Below are positions 24,229-33,263 of a stretch of DNA of 44,865 nt, piece after piece. A program made the position numbers and the translations under genes. The first letter of the stretch is position 1. Each line of letters begins with the position of its first letter. The DNA is taken from positions 1 through 44,865 of the forward strand of contig JAJTCN010000037.1 of the NCBI GenBank assembly GCA_021323335.1. The letters are read 5' to 3'. Under the pieces are notes generated by a model. The model did no database searches and was not told where the DNA came from. It saw only the letters and a list, made by a program, of their open reading frames with translations. Origin of the DNA: Ramlibacter sp. (GTDB taxonomy: Bacteria; Pseudomonadota; Gammaproteobacteria; Burkholderiales; Burkholderiaceae_C).

Positions 24229-24498
24229 TCACTCCATGACGTCGCCGCGGGCGACGAAGCGTGCCAGCGCCACGGTGGAGACGAACCCCAGCAGCGCGAT
24301 CAGCAATGCGGCCTCGAACAGCAGGTCGGACGACAGCCGCAGGCCCAGCAGGATGACCAGGGCCACCGTATTGATGTACAGCGTGTCGATCGCCAGCACC
24401 CGGTCCACCGACGAGGGGCCGGCCACCAGCCGCCACGCGGTGAGCGCCATGCCGATCGCGATGGCGACGATGGCGTAGTCGACGGCCCAGCCGATCAT
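24229..24498 (-). CDS. mnhF: monovalent cation/H+ antiporter subunit F
   Basis: 89 residues with three membrane helices (about 4-24, 35-54, 58-80). The family segment GPSSVDRVLAIDTLYINTVALVILLG includes the conserved Asp residues thought to matter for ion transport. It overlaps subunit E by 4 bases and is followed by subunit G after 2 bases, typical of this operon. Confidence 0.93.
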   Translation of the reverse strand: MIGWAVDYAIVAIAIGMALTAWRLVAGPSSVDRVLAIDTLYINTVALVILLGLRLSSDLLFEAALLIALLGFVSTVALARFVARGDVME

Positions 24499-25001
24499 CG
24501 GAAGATCTCCCGCAGCGGCGCCGCGTAGCGCTGCACGATGTCCGCCGCGACCGCATCCGCGTCGGGGGCATCCAGCGCATGCACCAGGATCTCCCCGCGC
24601 TCTTCCTCGATCACGCACGACACCGTGCCGGGCGTGGTGGTGATGATCGTGGCCAGCAGCACGACGGCGCGCGGATCGTCGAGCCCGTGGCGCACCCGCA
24701 GCCAGGCCGGGCGCGGCTGGCGGGTCGGGTCGAGCACGAGCCGCGCGACCGCGACGTTGGCGACGACGATGTCCCAGGACACCGTCAAGACCAGCCGGAG
24801 CATGCCCCACGACGGCCGCACGCGGCGCGCCGGCCCGATGAAGTCGTGCGCCGCCCACGGCAGCACCAGCCCGAACACGACGGCCCAGATCCAGTGCACC
24901 GGCGCGAGCGATCCCTGCAGCAGCAGCCAGCCCGCGGCGATGAACAGCGACAGCCAGGGGTGGGCCAGCCAGCGGCGGACGGCGGGCGGTTGCGGATTCA
25001 T
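24495..25001 (-). CDS. mnhE: monovalent cation/H+ antiporter subunit E
   Basis: 168 residues. Two or three N-terminal membrane helices (about 15-60) precede a cytoplasmic domain with the MnhE motif VLDPTRQPRPAWLRV, then LATIITTTPGTVSCVIEEE, and the C-terminal GEILVHALDAPDADA. It overlaps subunit D (upstream) and subunit F (downstream) by 4 bases each, so translation is coupled through the operon. Because translation of the broken subunit D ends early, expression of this gene could be affected. Confidence 0.92.
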   Translation of the reverse strand: MNPQPPAVRRWLAHPWLSLFIAAGWLLLQGSLAPVHWIWAVVFGLVLPWAAHDFIGPARRVRPSWGMLRLVLTVSWDIVVANVAVARLVLDPTRQPRPAWLRVRHGLDDPRAVVLLATIITTTPGTVSCVIEEERGEILVHALDAPDADAVAADIVQRYAAPLREIFR

Positions 25002-26528
25002 CGACGGGTTCCTTCCTTCTGCAAGGCGTCCTCGGGCCGGTAGCGCCGCACCGCGCCCTCGCCCAGTTGCGGCCCGAGCACCGCGCGGGCCGCCCCGGTG
25101 ACATCGGCCAGCTGGCGCGCGGCGGCGTCGGTATAGCGCTGCAGCGGACTGGCCGCCGCGCTCATCACCAGCATCGCACCCACCAGCCACAGGGTGGCCG
25201 CCAGCAGGCGCGGGCTGGCGCCCGACGCACCGCCGCCCCGCCCCGGCTCCACGGCCCAGAACAGCACGCTGCCGGCCCGCGCCAGCCCCAGCAGCGACAG
25301 GAAGCCCACCAGCAGCACCACGGTCCACAGCCAGGGCGCCGCGGCACCGTCGGCCGCCTGCAGGATCATGAGCTTGCCCAGGAAGCCGGGCAGCGGCGGC
25401 AGCCCGATGACGGAGGCCGCCAGCAGCAGCAGCATGGTCCCCAGCAGGTCCGGCTGCGCCACCGGTCCGGCCGGCTCCAGCCGTTCGCCGACCTCGCCGC
25501 GCTGCGCGCCCACCAGTTCCGACAACAGGAACAGCGCCGCGATCACGAGCGTGCTGTTGGCCAGGTAGAACATGGCCGCCGACCAGGCGGCAGTGGTGAA
25601 CAGCCCCACCGCCGCGAGGATGGTGCCGACCGAGGCGATCGTCAGCCACGCGACGAGGCGGGGCATGGTGTTGGCGGCGATGGCGCCGAGCACCGCGACG
25701 ACGCTGCTGGCCAGCGCGAGCGGCAGCAGCCAGGGTTCGGCCAGCAGCGCGGACTCGCCCGCCTGCGCGCCGAACACCACGCCGTGCACCCGCAGGATCG
25801 CGTACACGCCCACCTTCGTCATCAGGGCGAACAGCGCCGCCACGGGCGCCGAGGCCGCTGCATACGTGTGGGGCAACCACAGGTGCAACGGCAACAGCGC
25901 CGCCTTGAAGCCGAACACCACCAGCAGCAGCATGCCGCCGGCCTGCAGCAGCCCCGCTTCGGTGCCGCGCACCTGCGCCACCCGCAGCGCGAGGTCGGCC
26001 AGGTTCAGCGTGCCGGTCACCGCGTAGATGAGGGCGACGCCCACCAGGAACAGGGACGAGGCCACGAGGTTGAGCACCACGTAGGGCACGCCGAAGCGGA
26101 AGCGCTCGCGTCCCTGGCCGTGCACCAGCAGCACGTACGACGCGATCAGCAGCACCTCGAAGAACACGAACAGGTTGAACAGGTCGCCGGTGACGAAGGC
26201 GCCGTTCAGCGATCACCGGCGCGGCCAGCAGCTGGGTCAGCAGCACCATCAGCGCGGAGAGGCGGTCCACCACCAGCACGATGCCGAACGGCGCCGGCCA
26301 GTCGCCCATGCGGTAGACGCTCCATTCGCCGCCGTGGGCCTGCAGCACCAGCGCGGCCGCGAGCAGCAGCCCGAGCAGGGCCGAGGCCATGGACACGATG
26401 CGGGCGCGATGCAGCGCGCGCGAACCATGCGCCCCGGCGCCGTCGCCGATCGCCAGCAGCAGCGCCGCCGTGAACAGCGGCAGCAGCACGGGCAGCACCG
26501 GCAGGTGGGCCAGCAGCAGTTCCTTCAT
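24998..26528 (-). pseudogene. mnhD: monovalent cation/H+ antiporter subunit D, broken by a frameshift with internal deletion
   Basis: The gene starts MKELLLAHLPVLPVLLPLF at 26528 and reads normally to DRLSALMVLLTQLLAAP (end near 26217). The frame then shifts. The correct continuation LNGAFVTGDLFNLFVFFEVL appears in another frame from 26209, preceded by an in-frame TGA at 26213-26215, and runs intact to the stop at 24998. From memory of MrpD proteins, about 28 residues between these blocks (the segment with ARW...FHxLFQFQLMG) are missing, so about 80-85 bases were lost together with the frame. The remainder has the normal antiporter helices, for example FKAALLPLHLWLPHTYAAA with the conserved Lys. 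Either the antiporter is inactivated or the sequence is wrong here. Confidence 0.85.
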
Positions 26529-26884
26529 GGCCGCGGCTCCGCGTCGGCACCGGGCTCCGCGCCGTCGACATGGTCGCTGCCCGCCTCGTGCCGGCTGCGC
26601 AGCGCCATCTCGATCACCAGCCCCGTCGTGGCGAAGCCGATCACGATGGCGGTCAGCACCAGCGCCTGCGGCAACGGGTCGGCGGCCGGCCGCGTGCCAT
26701 CGAGGATGGGCGGCATGCCGACCCACAGCCGTCCCATCGCGAAGATGAAGACGTTCACGGCGTAGCCGAGGAGCGTCAGCCCCAGGACCACCGGGAAGGT
26801 GCGCCCGCGCAGCATCAGGTAGATGGCGCAGGCCGTCGTCCAGCCGATGCCGCTCGCCAGCAGGAACTCCAGGGACAGGATCAT
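26525..26884 (-). CDS. mnhC: monovalent cation/H+ antiporter subunit C
   Basis: 119 residues with three membrane helices, homologous to NuoK. The family pattern is LASGIGWTTACAIYLMLRGRTFPVVLGLTLLGYAVNVFIF (about 8-48), then LPQALVLTAIVIGFATTGLVIEMALR. The C-terminal tail is acidic. It overlaps both subunit AB upstream and subunit D downstream by 4 bases. Confidence 0.94.
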   Translation of the reverse strand: MILSLEFLLASGIGWTTACAIYLMLRGRTFPVVLGLTLLGYAVNVFIFAMGRLWVGMPPILDGTRPAADPLPQALVLTAIVIGFATTGLVIEMALRSRHEAGSDHVDGAEPGADAEPRP

Positions 26885-29703
26885 TTCTTGAAGCCTTCCT
26901 TGCTGGCGGCGCCGAGGGTGGAGACCAGCAGCAAGGTCGCGCCCACCACCGTGCAGTAGACGCCCAGGTCGAACAGCGCCGCGGTGGCGAGGCCGACCTC
27001 GCCGAGGATCGGCAGCACCGGGTGCGCATACGCGCTGGTGAGGAAGGGCCGGCCGAAGGCGAACGCGCCGATGCCCGTCAGGCCCGCGATCGCCAGCCCC
27101 GAAGCGATCCAGCGGGTGAAGCGCACGCTGGTGTCGCCGCCCAGCCGCGCCTCCGCCTGCGACTGGCCGGACGCCATGTACTGCAGCACCAGCGCGGCCG
27201 CGGTGACCAGGCCCGCGATGAAGCCGCCGCCCGGCAGGTTGTGGCCGCGCCAGAAGATGTACGCCGACACCGCCAGGGCGAGCGGCAGCACGAAGCCCGC
27301 GCCGACGCGCAGCATCAGCGAGGGGCGGCCGAACGACCACGGCAAGCCACCCACGTCGGTGCGTTCGCGGCGCGCCCGCCAGCCATCGAGCATCGCCAGC
27401 ACGCCGACCGCGGCGATGCCCAGCACGGTGATCTCGCCGAAGGTGTCGTAGCCGCGGAAGTCGACCAGGATGACGTTCACGGCGTTGGCGCCGCCGCCTT
27501 CGGGCACGGACTTGTCCAGGAAGTACCAGGAGAGGGAATCGTGGTCGCGCGTGAGCGCCAGCCAGGCGAGCCAGCCCACACCGGCGCCGCCGAAGCCGGC
27601 CAGGACGGCATCGCGCGTGCGGCGCAGCGCGCCCGATTCGCGCGGTGTCGTGCGCGGCAGCAGCGCCAGGCCCATCAGCAGCAGCGCGGTGGACACGACT
27701 TCCACCGCCAGTTGCGTCAGCGCCAGGTCGGGCGCGGACAGCGCCTCGAAGGTGATGGCGGTCACCAGGCCCACCACCCCGGCGAACACCACCGCGCGCA
27801 GCCTCTCGCGGTGGCCCAGCACCAGCGCGGCGCCGGCGGCCAGCAGGATGCCCCACAACACGATCGCCAGCGGCGAGGCGGGCAGCAAGGCACGGGTGCC
27901 GGCCGCGACACCCGCCCCCTGGCGCAGCACGGCCCAGGCCGCCACCGCGATGCCGCTCGCCAGCAGCACCGCCACGTAGCGTTGCAGCGAGCCGTTCTCG
28001 GAGAGCCGCGTCACCCGCCGCGCCGCGGCGTCCAGCGCTCCCAGGGACTTCATGAACAGCAGCCGGCCGGAGAGGCGCGGCGGGCGGTGCCGGTGCAGCC
28101 GGAAGCGGCGCTGCAGCACGGCGTACATGAGCGCGCCGCCCACCAGCGCGATGCCGCTCATGGCCAGCGGCAGGTTGAAGCCGTGCCACAGGGCCAGGTG
28201 GTAGTCGGGCAGCGGCCCGTGCACCACGGCCGTCGCCGCCGCCCGCACCAGCGGCCCCAGCGTCTGCGCCGGGAACACGCCGACCAGCAGGCACACCGCG
28301 ACGAGCACGATCACCGGCAGCTTCATGAACAGCGGCGGCTCGTGCGGATGCGGCTTGGGCAGGTCGCGCGGTTCGCCGTTGAAGAAGACGTCGTGGATGA
28401 AGCGCAGCGAGTAGGCGACCGAACAGATGCCGAAGAAGACGGCCACCGCGGCCACCAGCCAGCCCCAGGGGCCGCCCGACGCATGCAGGGCCGCATCGAA
28501 GAACATTTCCTTGGACAGGAAGCCGTTGGCCAGCGGCACGCCGGCCATGGCCGCCGCGGCCACCATCGCCAGCGTGGCCGTCCACGGCATGAAGCGCAGC
28601 AGGCCGGCGAGCTTGCGCATGTCGCGCGTCCCCGTCTCGTGGTCGATGATGCCGGCGGTCATGAACAGCGAGGCCTTGAAGGTGGCGTGGTTCAGGATGT
28701 GGAACACCGCCGCCACCTTGGCCAGCGGCGAGTTCAGCCCGATGAGGAAGACGATCAGCCCCAGGTGGCTGATGGTCGAATAGGCCAGCAGCCCCTTGAG
28801 GTCGTGCTTGAACACGGCCGCGTACGCCGCATAGGCCAGCGTCACCAGTCCAGCGCCGGCCACCCAGAACTGGAACATCTCGGTGCCGCCGAGGATGGGG
28901 TACAGCCGGGCGAGCAGGAACACGCCGGCCTTCACCATCGTCGCCGAGTGCAGGTAGGCCGATACGGGCGTGGGCGCTGCCATCGCTTCGGGCAGCCAGA
29001 AATGGAAGGGGACCTGCGCGCTCTTGGTGAAGCAGCCGACCAGCACCAGCGCCAGGATCACCGGGTACAGCGGATGCGCCCGCACCACGTCGCCCCGCTC
29101 CAGCAGCACCGACAGCTCGTAGCTGCCGCCCACCTGGCCCAGCAGGATGATGCCGGCCAGCATCGCCAGGCCGCCCCCGCCGGTGACGGCCAGCGCCATG
29201 CGCGCGCCGGCCCGGGCGTCCGCGCGGTGGCCCCAGTAGCCCACCAGCAGGAAGGACGACACGCTGGTGAGCTCCCAGAACACCACCAGCATCAGCAGGT
29301 TGTCCGAGAGCACCACGCCGAGCATGGCGGCCATGAAAAGCATCAGCAGCGCGTAGAGCTTGCCGGCGGGGTCGTCGGGGGCGAGGTACCAGGCCGCATA
29401 CAGCACGATCAGCACGCCGATGGCCGTGATCAGGATGCCGAACAGCAGCGACAACCCGTCGAGGCGGAACCCGAGGTTCAGGCCCGCCTGCGGGAGCCAG
29501 TCGAGGTGCAGCAGCAGCGTCTGCCCGGCGAACACGGCGGGCGCCATCTGCAGCAGCAGCAACAGCGCCAGCCCCGCCACGACACCGGCCACCCAGGCGG
29601 AGAGGCGCCGGCGGGCCGGTTGCATCGAGCGTCCCGTGACATACGTCAGCACCACCCCGGGCACGAGCGGCAGGAGGACGACGAACGCAAGCAGCAGGGG
29701 CAT
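26881..29703 (-). CDS. mnhA: monovalent cation/H+ antiporter subunit A with fused subunit B
   Basis: 940 residues, the largest subunit. The first about 770 residues form the NuoL-like MrpA part, with [53 protein letters not shown] and the key helix [20 protein letters not shown], followed by the MrpA C-terminal extension. The rest is MrpB-like ([40 protein letters not shown]). A fused A-B subunit is the PhaAB arrangement of many proteobacteria. MPLLLAFVV at 29703 is chosen as start because the upstream 26 residues are Arg/Ser-rich and unlike the family. It is the first gene of the operon; 131 bases without a gene precede it. Confidence 0.93.
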   Translation of the reverse strand: MPLLLAFVVLLPLVPGVVLTYVTGRSMQPARRRLSAWVAGVVAGLALLLLLQMAPAVFAGQTLLLHLDWLPQAGLNLGFRLDGLSLLFGILITAIGVLIVLYAAWYLAPDDPAGKLYALLMLFMAAMLGVVLSDNLLMLVVFWELTSVSSFLLVGYWGHRADARAGARMALAVTGGGGLAMLAGIILLGQVGGSYELSVLLERGDVVRAHPLYPVILALVLVGCFTKSAQVPFHFWLPEAMAAPTPVSAYLHSATMVKAGVFLLARLYPILGGTEMFQFWVAGAGLVTLAYAAYAAVFKHDLKGLLAYSTISHLGLIVFLIGLNSPLAKVAAVFHILNHATFKASLFMTAGIIDHETGTRDMRKLAGLLRFMPWTATLAMVAAAAMAGVPLANGFLSKEMFFDAALHASGGPWGWLVAAVAVFFGICSVAYSLRFIHDVFFNGEPRDLPKPHPHEPPLFMKLPVIVLVAVCLLVGVFPAQTLGPLVRAAATAVVHGPLPDYHLALWHGFNLPLAMSGIALVGGALMYAVLQRRFRLHRHRPPRLSGRLLFMKSLGALDAAARRVTRLSENGSLQRYVAVLLASGIAVAAWAVLRQGAGVAAGTRALLPASPLAIVLWGILLAAGAALVLGHRERLRAVVFAGVVGLVTAITFEALSAPDLALTQLAVEVVSTALLLMGLALLPRTTPRESGALRRTRDAVLAGFGGAGVGWLAWLALTRDHDSLSWYFLDKSVPEGGGANAVNVILVDFRGYDTFGEITVLGIAAVGVLAMLDGWRARRERTDVGGLPWSFGRPSLMLRVGAGFVLPLALAVSAYIFWRGHNLPGGGFIAGLVTAAALVLQYMASGQSQAEARLGGDTSVRFTRWIASGLAIAGLTGIGAFAFGRPFLTSAYAHPVLPILGEVGLATAALFDLGVYCTVVGATLLLVSTLGAASKEGFKK

Positions 29704-29834
29704 CGGGCGCGGGGACAGGCGTGCGGAGGCCGCGCGGCGGCCCGACCTGCGCGAAAACCTGTCCTCCCGGCGGAAGGACACCCTGCGCGGAGTCTAACTG
29801 CAGTCCTGCGGCGAGCCGGGCGCCTCGCAGGCGT

Positions 29835-30353
29835 TCACGGCTCCTTCAGCTTCTGGTCCTCGCGCTTGACTTCCTGCATCGCCTCCGGCTCCACGTCCTC
29901 GGCATACCGGTTGAACCGGATGAACACACCCCAGGCCGCCACCAGTGCCGCGGTGCCGAGCAGCAGCGCCGCCACGTAGAGCAGCAGCGAGAGGTCCTCG
30001 TGCACCGCCTTGAAGGTCGCCACCAGGCCTTCGATGGCCAGGGCCACCGTCACCACCACGAAGAAGCGCGAGAGGAAACGCCGCACCCGGGTGGGGGCGC
30101 TGATGTGCGCGCCGCGCAGGACCTCCTCCTCCACCATGGTCTGGGCGATCTGCAGGGCCACCACCGCGGCGGCCAGCAGGCCGACCGCTTCGATGATTTC
30201 CTGGGCGGCGCCGCGGCCGAAGCCCTGCATCAGTCCCTGCCAGCCGACGTAGGTGCCCAGGGCGATCAGCACCAGGGCGGCCAGCGAGAACAGCAACGCC
30301 AGGCACCCGTGGATGAAGGCGAAGGCGTTCAGCAGGAGCTTCATGCCGGCCAT
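29835..30353 (-). CDS. four-helix inner-membrane protein, function unknown
   Basis: 172 residues with four predicted membrane helices (about 8-38, 52-72, 94-114, 119-142) and a charged cytoplasmic tail ([19 protein letters not shown]). The loop between helices 2 and 3 is basic ([11 protein letters not shown]). I recognise no named family. Two starts are close together: MAGMKLLL at 30353 and MKLLL at 30344. It lies upstream of the Mrp operon on the same strand, 131 bases from mnhA, and diverges from ttcA. Confidence 0.7.
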   Translation of the reverse strand: MAGMKLLLNAFAFIHGCLALLFSLAALVLIALGTYVGWQGLMQGFGRGAAQEIIEAVGLLAAAVVALQIAQTMVEEEVLRGAHISAPTRVRRFLSRFFVVVTVALAIEGLVATFKAVHEDLSLLLYVAALLLGTAALVAAWGVFIRFNRYAEDVEPEAMQEVKREDQKLKEP

Positions 30354-30433
30354 GGTCGCACAGGTCAGCAGTGGCCGGGGCCCCGCCGGACAGACGCCGG
30401 CGCATCGATTGGGCGGGATCCGCGTCCGGATGA

Positions 30434-30439
30434 GAAAAT
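30434..30439 (+). promoter_or_regulatory. putative leaderless -10 box of ttcA (GAAAAT)
   Basis: GAAAAT ends 7 bases before the ATG at 30447. No Shine-Dalgarno sequence is visible. An ATG at 30438 overlaps the box and is in frame but would be an odd start. Confidence 0.35.
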
Positions 30440-30446
30440 GCCCGCC

Positions 30447-31367
30447 ATGAGCGCCGTCTGGATCGAAACCGAACCCGCCCCCCACGAGGCGGACCGCCGC
30501 ATCGAGCGGGAGAACCACAAGCTCGAAAAGCGGCTGTGCCGGCTGGTCGGCCAGGCCATCGGCGACTACAACATGGTCGAAGAGGGCGACAAGGTCATGG
30601 TCTGCCTGTCGGGCGGCAAGGACAGCTACGCCCTGCTCGACATCCTGCTGAAGATGCAGCAGCGCGCGCCCGTGCACTTCGACATCGTGGCGGTGAACCT
30701 GGACCAGAAGCAGCCCGGCTTTCCCGCCCACGTGCTGCCGGCCTACCTGCGGGCGCTCGGCGTGCCCTTCCACATCGAGGAGCAGGACACCTATTCCATC
30801 GTCAAGGACAAGATCCCCGTGGGCAAGACGATGTGCAGCCTGTGCAGCCGCCTGCGCCGCGGCATCCTGTACCGCGTGGCCGATGAGCTGGGCGCCACCA
30901 AGATCGCGCTGGGCCACCACCGCGACGACATGCTGCAGACGCTGTTCCTCAACATGTTCTTCGGCGGCAAGCTCAAGGGCATGCCGCCCAAGCTGGTCAG
31001 CGACGATGGCCGGCACATGGTGATCCGCCCGCTGGCCTACGTGAACGAGAAGGACCTGGTGCGCTGGGCCGAGGTGCGCGCCTTTCCGATCATCCCGTGC
31101 ACGCTGTGCGGCAGCCAGGAGAACCTGCAGCGCAAGCAGGTCGGCGCCATGCTCAAGGACTGGGACAAGCGCTTCCCCGGCCGGCTGGACAACATGCTGC
31201 ACGCGCTGCAGAACGTGGTTCCCTCCCACCTGGCGGACGCATCGCTGCACGATTTCCGCAATCTTGCCGTCACCGGCGTGGCCAGCGCGGAGGGCGACCG
31301 GGCCTTCGACCACGAGGATTTCCCGCAGCCGGCCGGCCTGCCGAGCCTGCAGGTCATCAAGCTTTGA
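30447..31367 (+). CDS. ttcA: tRNA 2-thiocytidine(32) synthetase TtcA
   Basis: 306 residues, cytoplasmic. It thiolates cytidine 32 in tRNAs using ATP and an iron-sulfur cluster. The PP-loop SGGKDS is at 55-60. The cluster-binding cysteines are in CSLC (130 and 133) and CTLCGSQ (218 and 221), of which three normally hold the cluster. [19 protein letters not shown] is the family's active-site segment. It diverges from a membrane protein and is followed by a histidine phosphatase gene 70 bases downstream. Confidence 0.95.
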   Translation: MSAVWIETEPAPHEADRRIERENHKLEKRLCRLVGQAIGDYNMVEEGDKVMVCLSGGKDSYALLDILLKMQQRAPVHFDIVAVNLDQKQPGFPAHVLPAYLRALGVPFHIEEQDTYSIVKDKIPVGKTMCSLCSRLRRGILYRVADELGATKIALGHHRDDMLQTLFLNMFFGGKLKGMPPKLVSDDGRHMVIRPLAYVNEKDLVRWAEVRAFPIIPCTLCGSQENLQRKQVGAMLKDWDKRFPGRLDNMLHALQNVVPSHLADASLHDFRNLAVTGVASAEGDRAFDHEDFPQPAGLPSLQVIKL

Positions 31368-31425
31368 GCCCCGCCGCCCGTCACGGACTGCAAAAAATTC
31401 GTAGCGCCGCTTGTAAAGCCCTCCC

Positions 31426-31431
31426 TACAAT
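31426..31431 (+). promoter_or_regulatory. putative leaderless -10 box of the histidine phosphatase gene (TACAAT)
   Basis: TACAAT, a near-consensus -10 box, ends 6 bases before the ATG at 31438. The upstream gap (31368-31425) is AT-rich for this genome, and no ribosome binding site is visible. Confidence 0.5.
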
Positions 31432-31437
31432 GGGCTG

Positions 31438-32082
31438 ATGGAAGCCACGCGCATCATCGCCGTCCGGCATGGCGAGACGCCCTGGAACGTGGATGCGCGC
31501 ATCCAGGGGCAGCTCGACATCCAGCTGAACGACACCGGCCGCTGGCAGGCCCGACGGGTGGGCCACGCGCTCACTTCCGAACAGCTTGCCGCCATCTACT
31601 CCAGCGACCTCGGCCGTGCGCACGAAACCGCCCGCGCCATCGGAGACGTGCAGCGCATCCCCGTCGTGGCCCATCCCGGGCTGCGCGAGCGGCGCTTCGG
31701 CCTCTTCGAGGGCAAGACTTTCGACGAAATCCACCAGACCTGGCCCGAGCACGCGCAGAACTGGAAGCGGCGCATCCCCGAGTGGGAGCCGCCCGAAGGC
31801 GGCGAGTCGCTGCTGCAACTGCGCGAGCGCGTCACCCGCACCATGAGCGACCTGGCGTCGCGCCACCGCGGCGAGCAGATCGCCGTGGTCGCGCACGGCG
31901 GGGTGCTCGATACGCTCTATCGCATCGCCACGGGCCAGGAGGTCAACTCCCCGCGCACGTGGCAACTGCCGAATGGCGCCATCAACAGGCTGCTGTGGAC
32001 GCCCGAGGGCTTCACCCTCGTGGGCTGGTCGGACACCCAGCACCTGGACCATGCATCCTTCGACGAAAACACCTCTTTCTGA
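31438..32082 (+). CDS. histidine phosphatase family protein (phosphoglycerate-mutase-like)
   Basis: 214 residues. The phosphohistidine motif VRHGETPWN places the catalytic His at residue 11; the second site is VVAHGGVLDTLYR, and the acidic loop is ERRFGLFEGKTFDEI. The length and motifs resemble GpmB/CobC-type broad phosphatases. The substrate is not decided by sequence. Its last 32 bases overlap the start of the next gene, so the two are likely translated from one mRNA. Confidence 0.9.
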   Translation: MEATRIIAVRHGETPWNVDARIQGQLDIQLNDTGRWQARRVGHALTSEQLAAIYSSDLGRAHETARAIGDVQRIPVVAHPGLRERRFGLFEGKTFDEIHQTWPEHAQNWKRRIPEWEPPEGGESLLQLRERVTRTMSDLASRHRGEQIAVVAHGGVLDTLYRIATGQEVNSPRTWQLPNGAINRLLWTPEGFTLVGWSDTQHLDHASFDENTSF

Positions 32083-33244
32083 CGAACTGCGCCGCCTGAT
32101 CGGCCAGCCCGTCGCCGCGATCGACACCCCCGCCCTCGTGGTCGACCTCGACGTCATGCAGCGCAACCTGGCGCGCATGGCCGACTTCGCCCGCAAGCAC
32201 GACGTGCGCTGGCGGCCCCACGCCAAGATGCACAAGAGCTCGGCCATCGCCCGGCTGCAGATGCAGGCGGGCGCCGTCGGCGTCTGCGTGCAGAAGACGA
32301 GCGAAGCCGAGGCCATGGTGGCCGGCGGAGTGAACAACGTCTACATCAGCAACGAGGTGGTGGCGCCGTCGAAGCTGGCGCGGGTGGCGGACCTGGCGCA
32401 TCGCGTCGCCGCCGAACAGGGCCAGCTCGCCATCGCGGTCGACAGCGTGGAAGGCGTGCACCGCCTGGCCAATGCCATGGCGGACCGCCGCCGCACCGGG
32501 GACGCCGCCGTCATCGACGTGTTCATCGAGATCGACGTCGGCCAGGGCCGCTGCGGCGTGCGCCCCGGCCGGGCCGGACTGGAGCTGGCGCTCGCCATCC
32601 GGAAGCATCCCGCGCTGCGTTTCGCCGGGCTGCAGGCCTATCACGGGCGGGCCCAGCACCTGCGCACGCCGCAGGCGCGCCGCGAGGCGATCGGCCAGGC
32701 GGTGCAGGACGTGCTGTTCACCCGCAAGACGATCGAAGCCGAGGGCATCCCGGTCGACCTGGTCACCGGGGCCGGCACCGGCAGCATGGTGTGCGAAGCC
32801 GCCAGCGGCGTGTACGGCGAGCTGCAGGCCGGCTCGTTCATGTTCATGGACGCCGACTACGCCGCCAATGCGCACGACCCGGCGCAGCCGCAGTTCGAGC
32901 ATGCGCTGTTCGTCAAGTCGCAGGTCATGAGCTCCGGCCTGCTGCACGCCGTCTGCGACGCCGGCCACAAGGCGCACGCCATCGATTCCGGACTGCCGTT
33001 CGTGCTGACGCGCGAGCCGACCGGCGAGCTGGAATACGCCAACGGCGGCGACGAGCACGGCCTGCTGCGGCCCAAGGGCGGCAACCAGCGCATCCCGAGG
33101 CTGGACGAGACGATCTGGCTGATCCCCGGGCACTGCGATCCGACGGTCAACCTGCACAATTTCCTGGTAGGCGTGACCGGCGGCCTGGAAAACGGCCGGG
33201 TGGACAAGATCATCCGGGTTGACGCGAGAGGCGCGCTGACCTGA
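32051..33244 (+). CDS. DSD1/D-threonine aldolase-like PLP enzyme
   Basis: 397 residues. Fold type III (alanine-racemase-like barrel) enzyme. The PLP lysine is Lys59 in RPHAKMHKS, the same position as in characterised D-threonine aldolases. The metal-binding His and Asp are in GHCDPTVNLH near the C-terminus. LVTGAGTGSM binds the cofactor phosphate. It could cleave D-threonine or D-3-hydroxyaspartate type substrates; the exact one is open. It starts inside the end of the histidine phosphatase gene (32-base overlap) without its own good ribosome binding site. Confidence 0.88.
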   Translation: MHPSTKTPLSDELRRLIGQPVAAIDTPALVVDLDVMQRNLARMADFARKHDVRWRPHAKMHKSSAIARLQMQAGAVGVCVQKTSEAEAMVAGGVNNVYISNEVVAPSKLARVADLAHRVAAEQGQLAIAVDSVEGVHRLANAMADRRRTGDAAVIDVFIEIDVGQGRCGVRPGRAGLELALAIRKHPALRFAGLQAYHGRAQHLRTPQARREAIGQAVQDVLFTRKTIEAEGIPVDLVTGAGTGSMVCEAASGVYGELQAGSFMFMDADYAANAHDPAQPQFEHALFVKSQVMSSGLLHAVCDAGHKAHAIDSGLPFVLTREPTGELEYANGGDEHGLLRPKGGNQRIPRLDETIWLIPGHCDPTVNLHNFLVGVTGGLENGRVDKIIRVDARGALT

Positions 33245-33251
33245 GCAGCGC

Positions 33252-33257
33252 GACAAT
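33252..33257 (+). promoter_or_regulatory. putative leaderless -10 box of the fusion gene (GACAAT)
   Basis: GACAAT ends 6 bases before the ATG at 33264, with no Shine-Dalgarno sequence. A TTGACG at 33219-33224 is too far (27 bases) to be its -35 box. Confidence 0.4.
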
Positions 33258-33263
33258 GGGGCC

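Noticed and set aside
26165..26167. Independent short subunit D gene starting at GTG 26167
   Set aside because: The start would fall inside a conserved membrane helix; the upstream N-terminal part is clearly present in another frame, so a broken gene is more likely.
27022..29979. 985-residue plus-strand frame opposite mnhA, and 1073-residue frame at 36186-39407
   Set aside because: Both are low-complexity antisense shadows (Gln, His, Arg, Ala) of well-recognised membrane and ruvAB/exporter genes.
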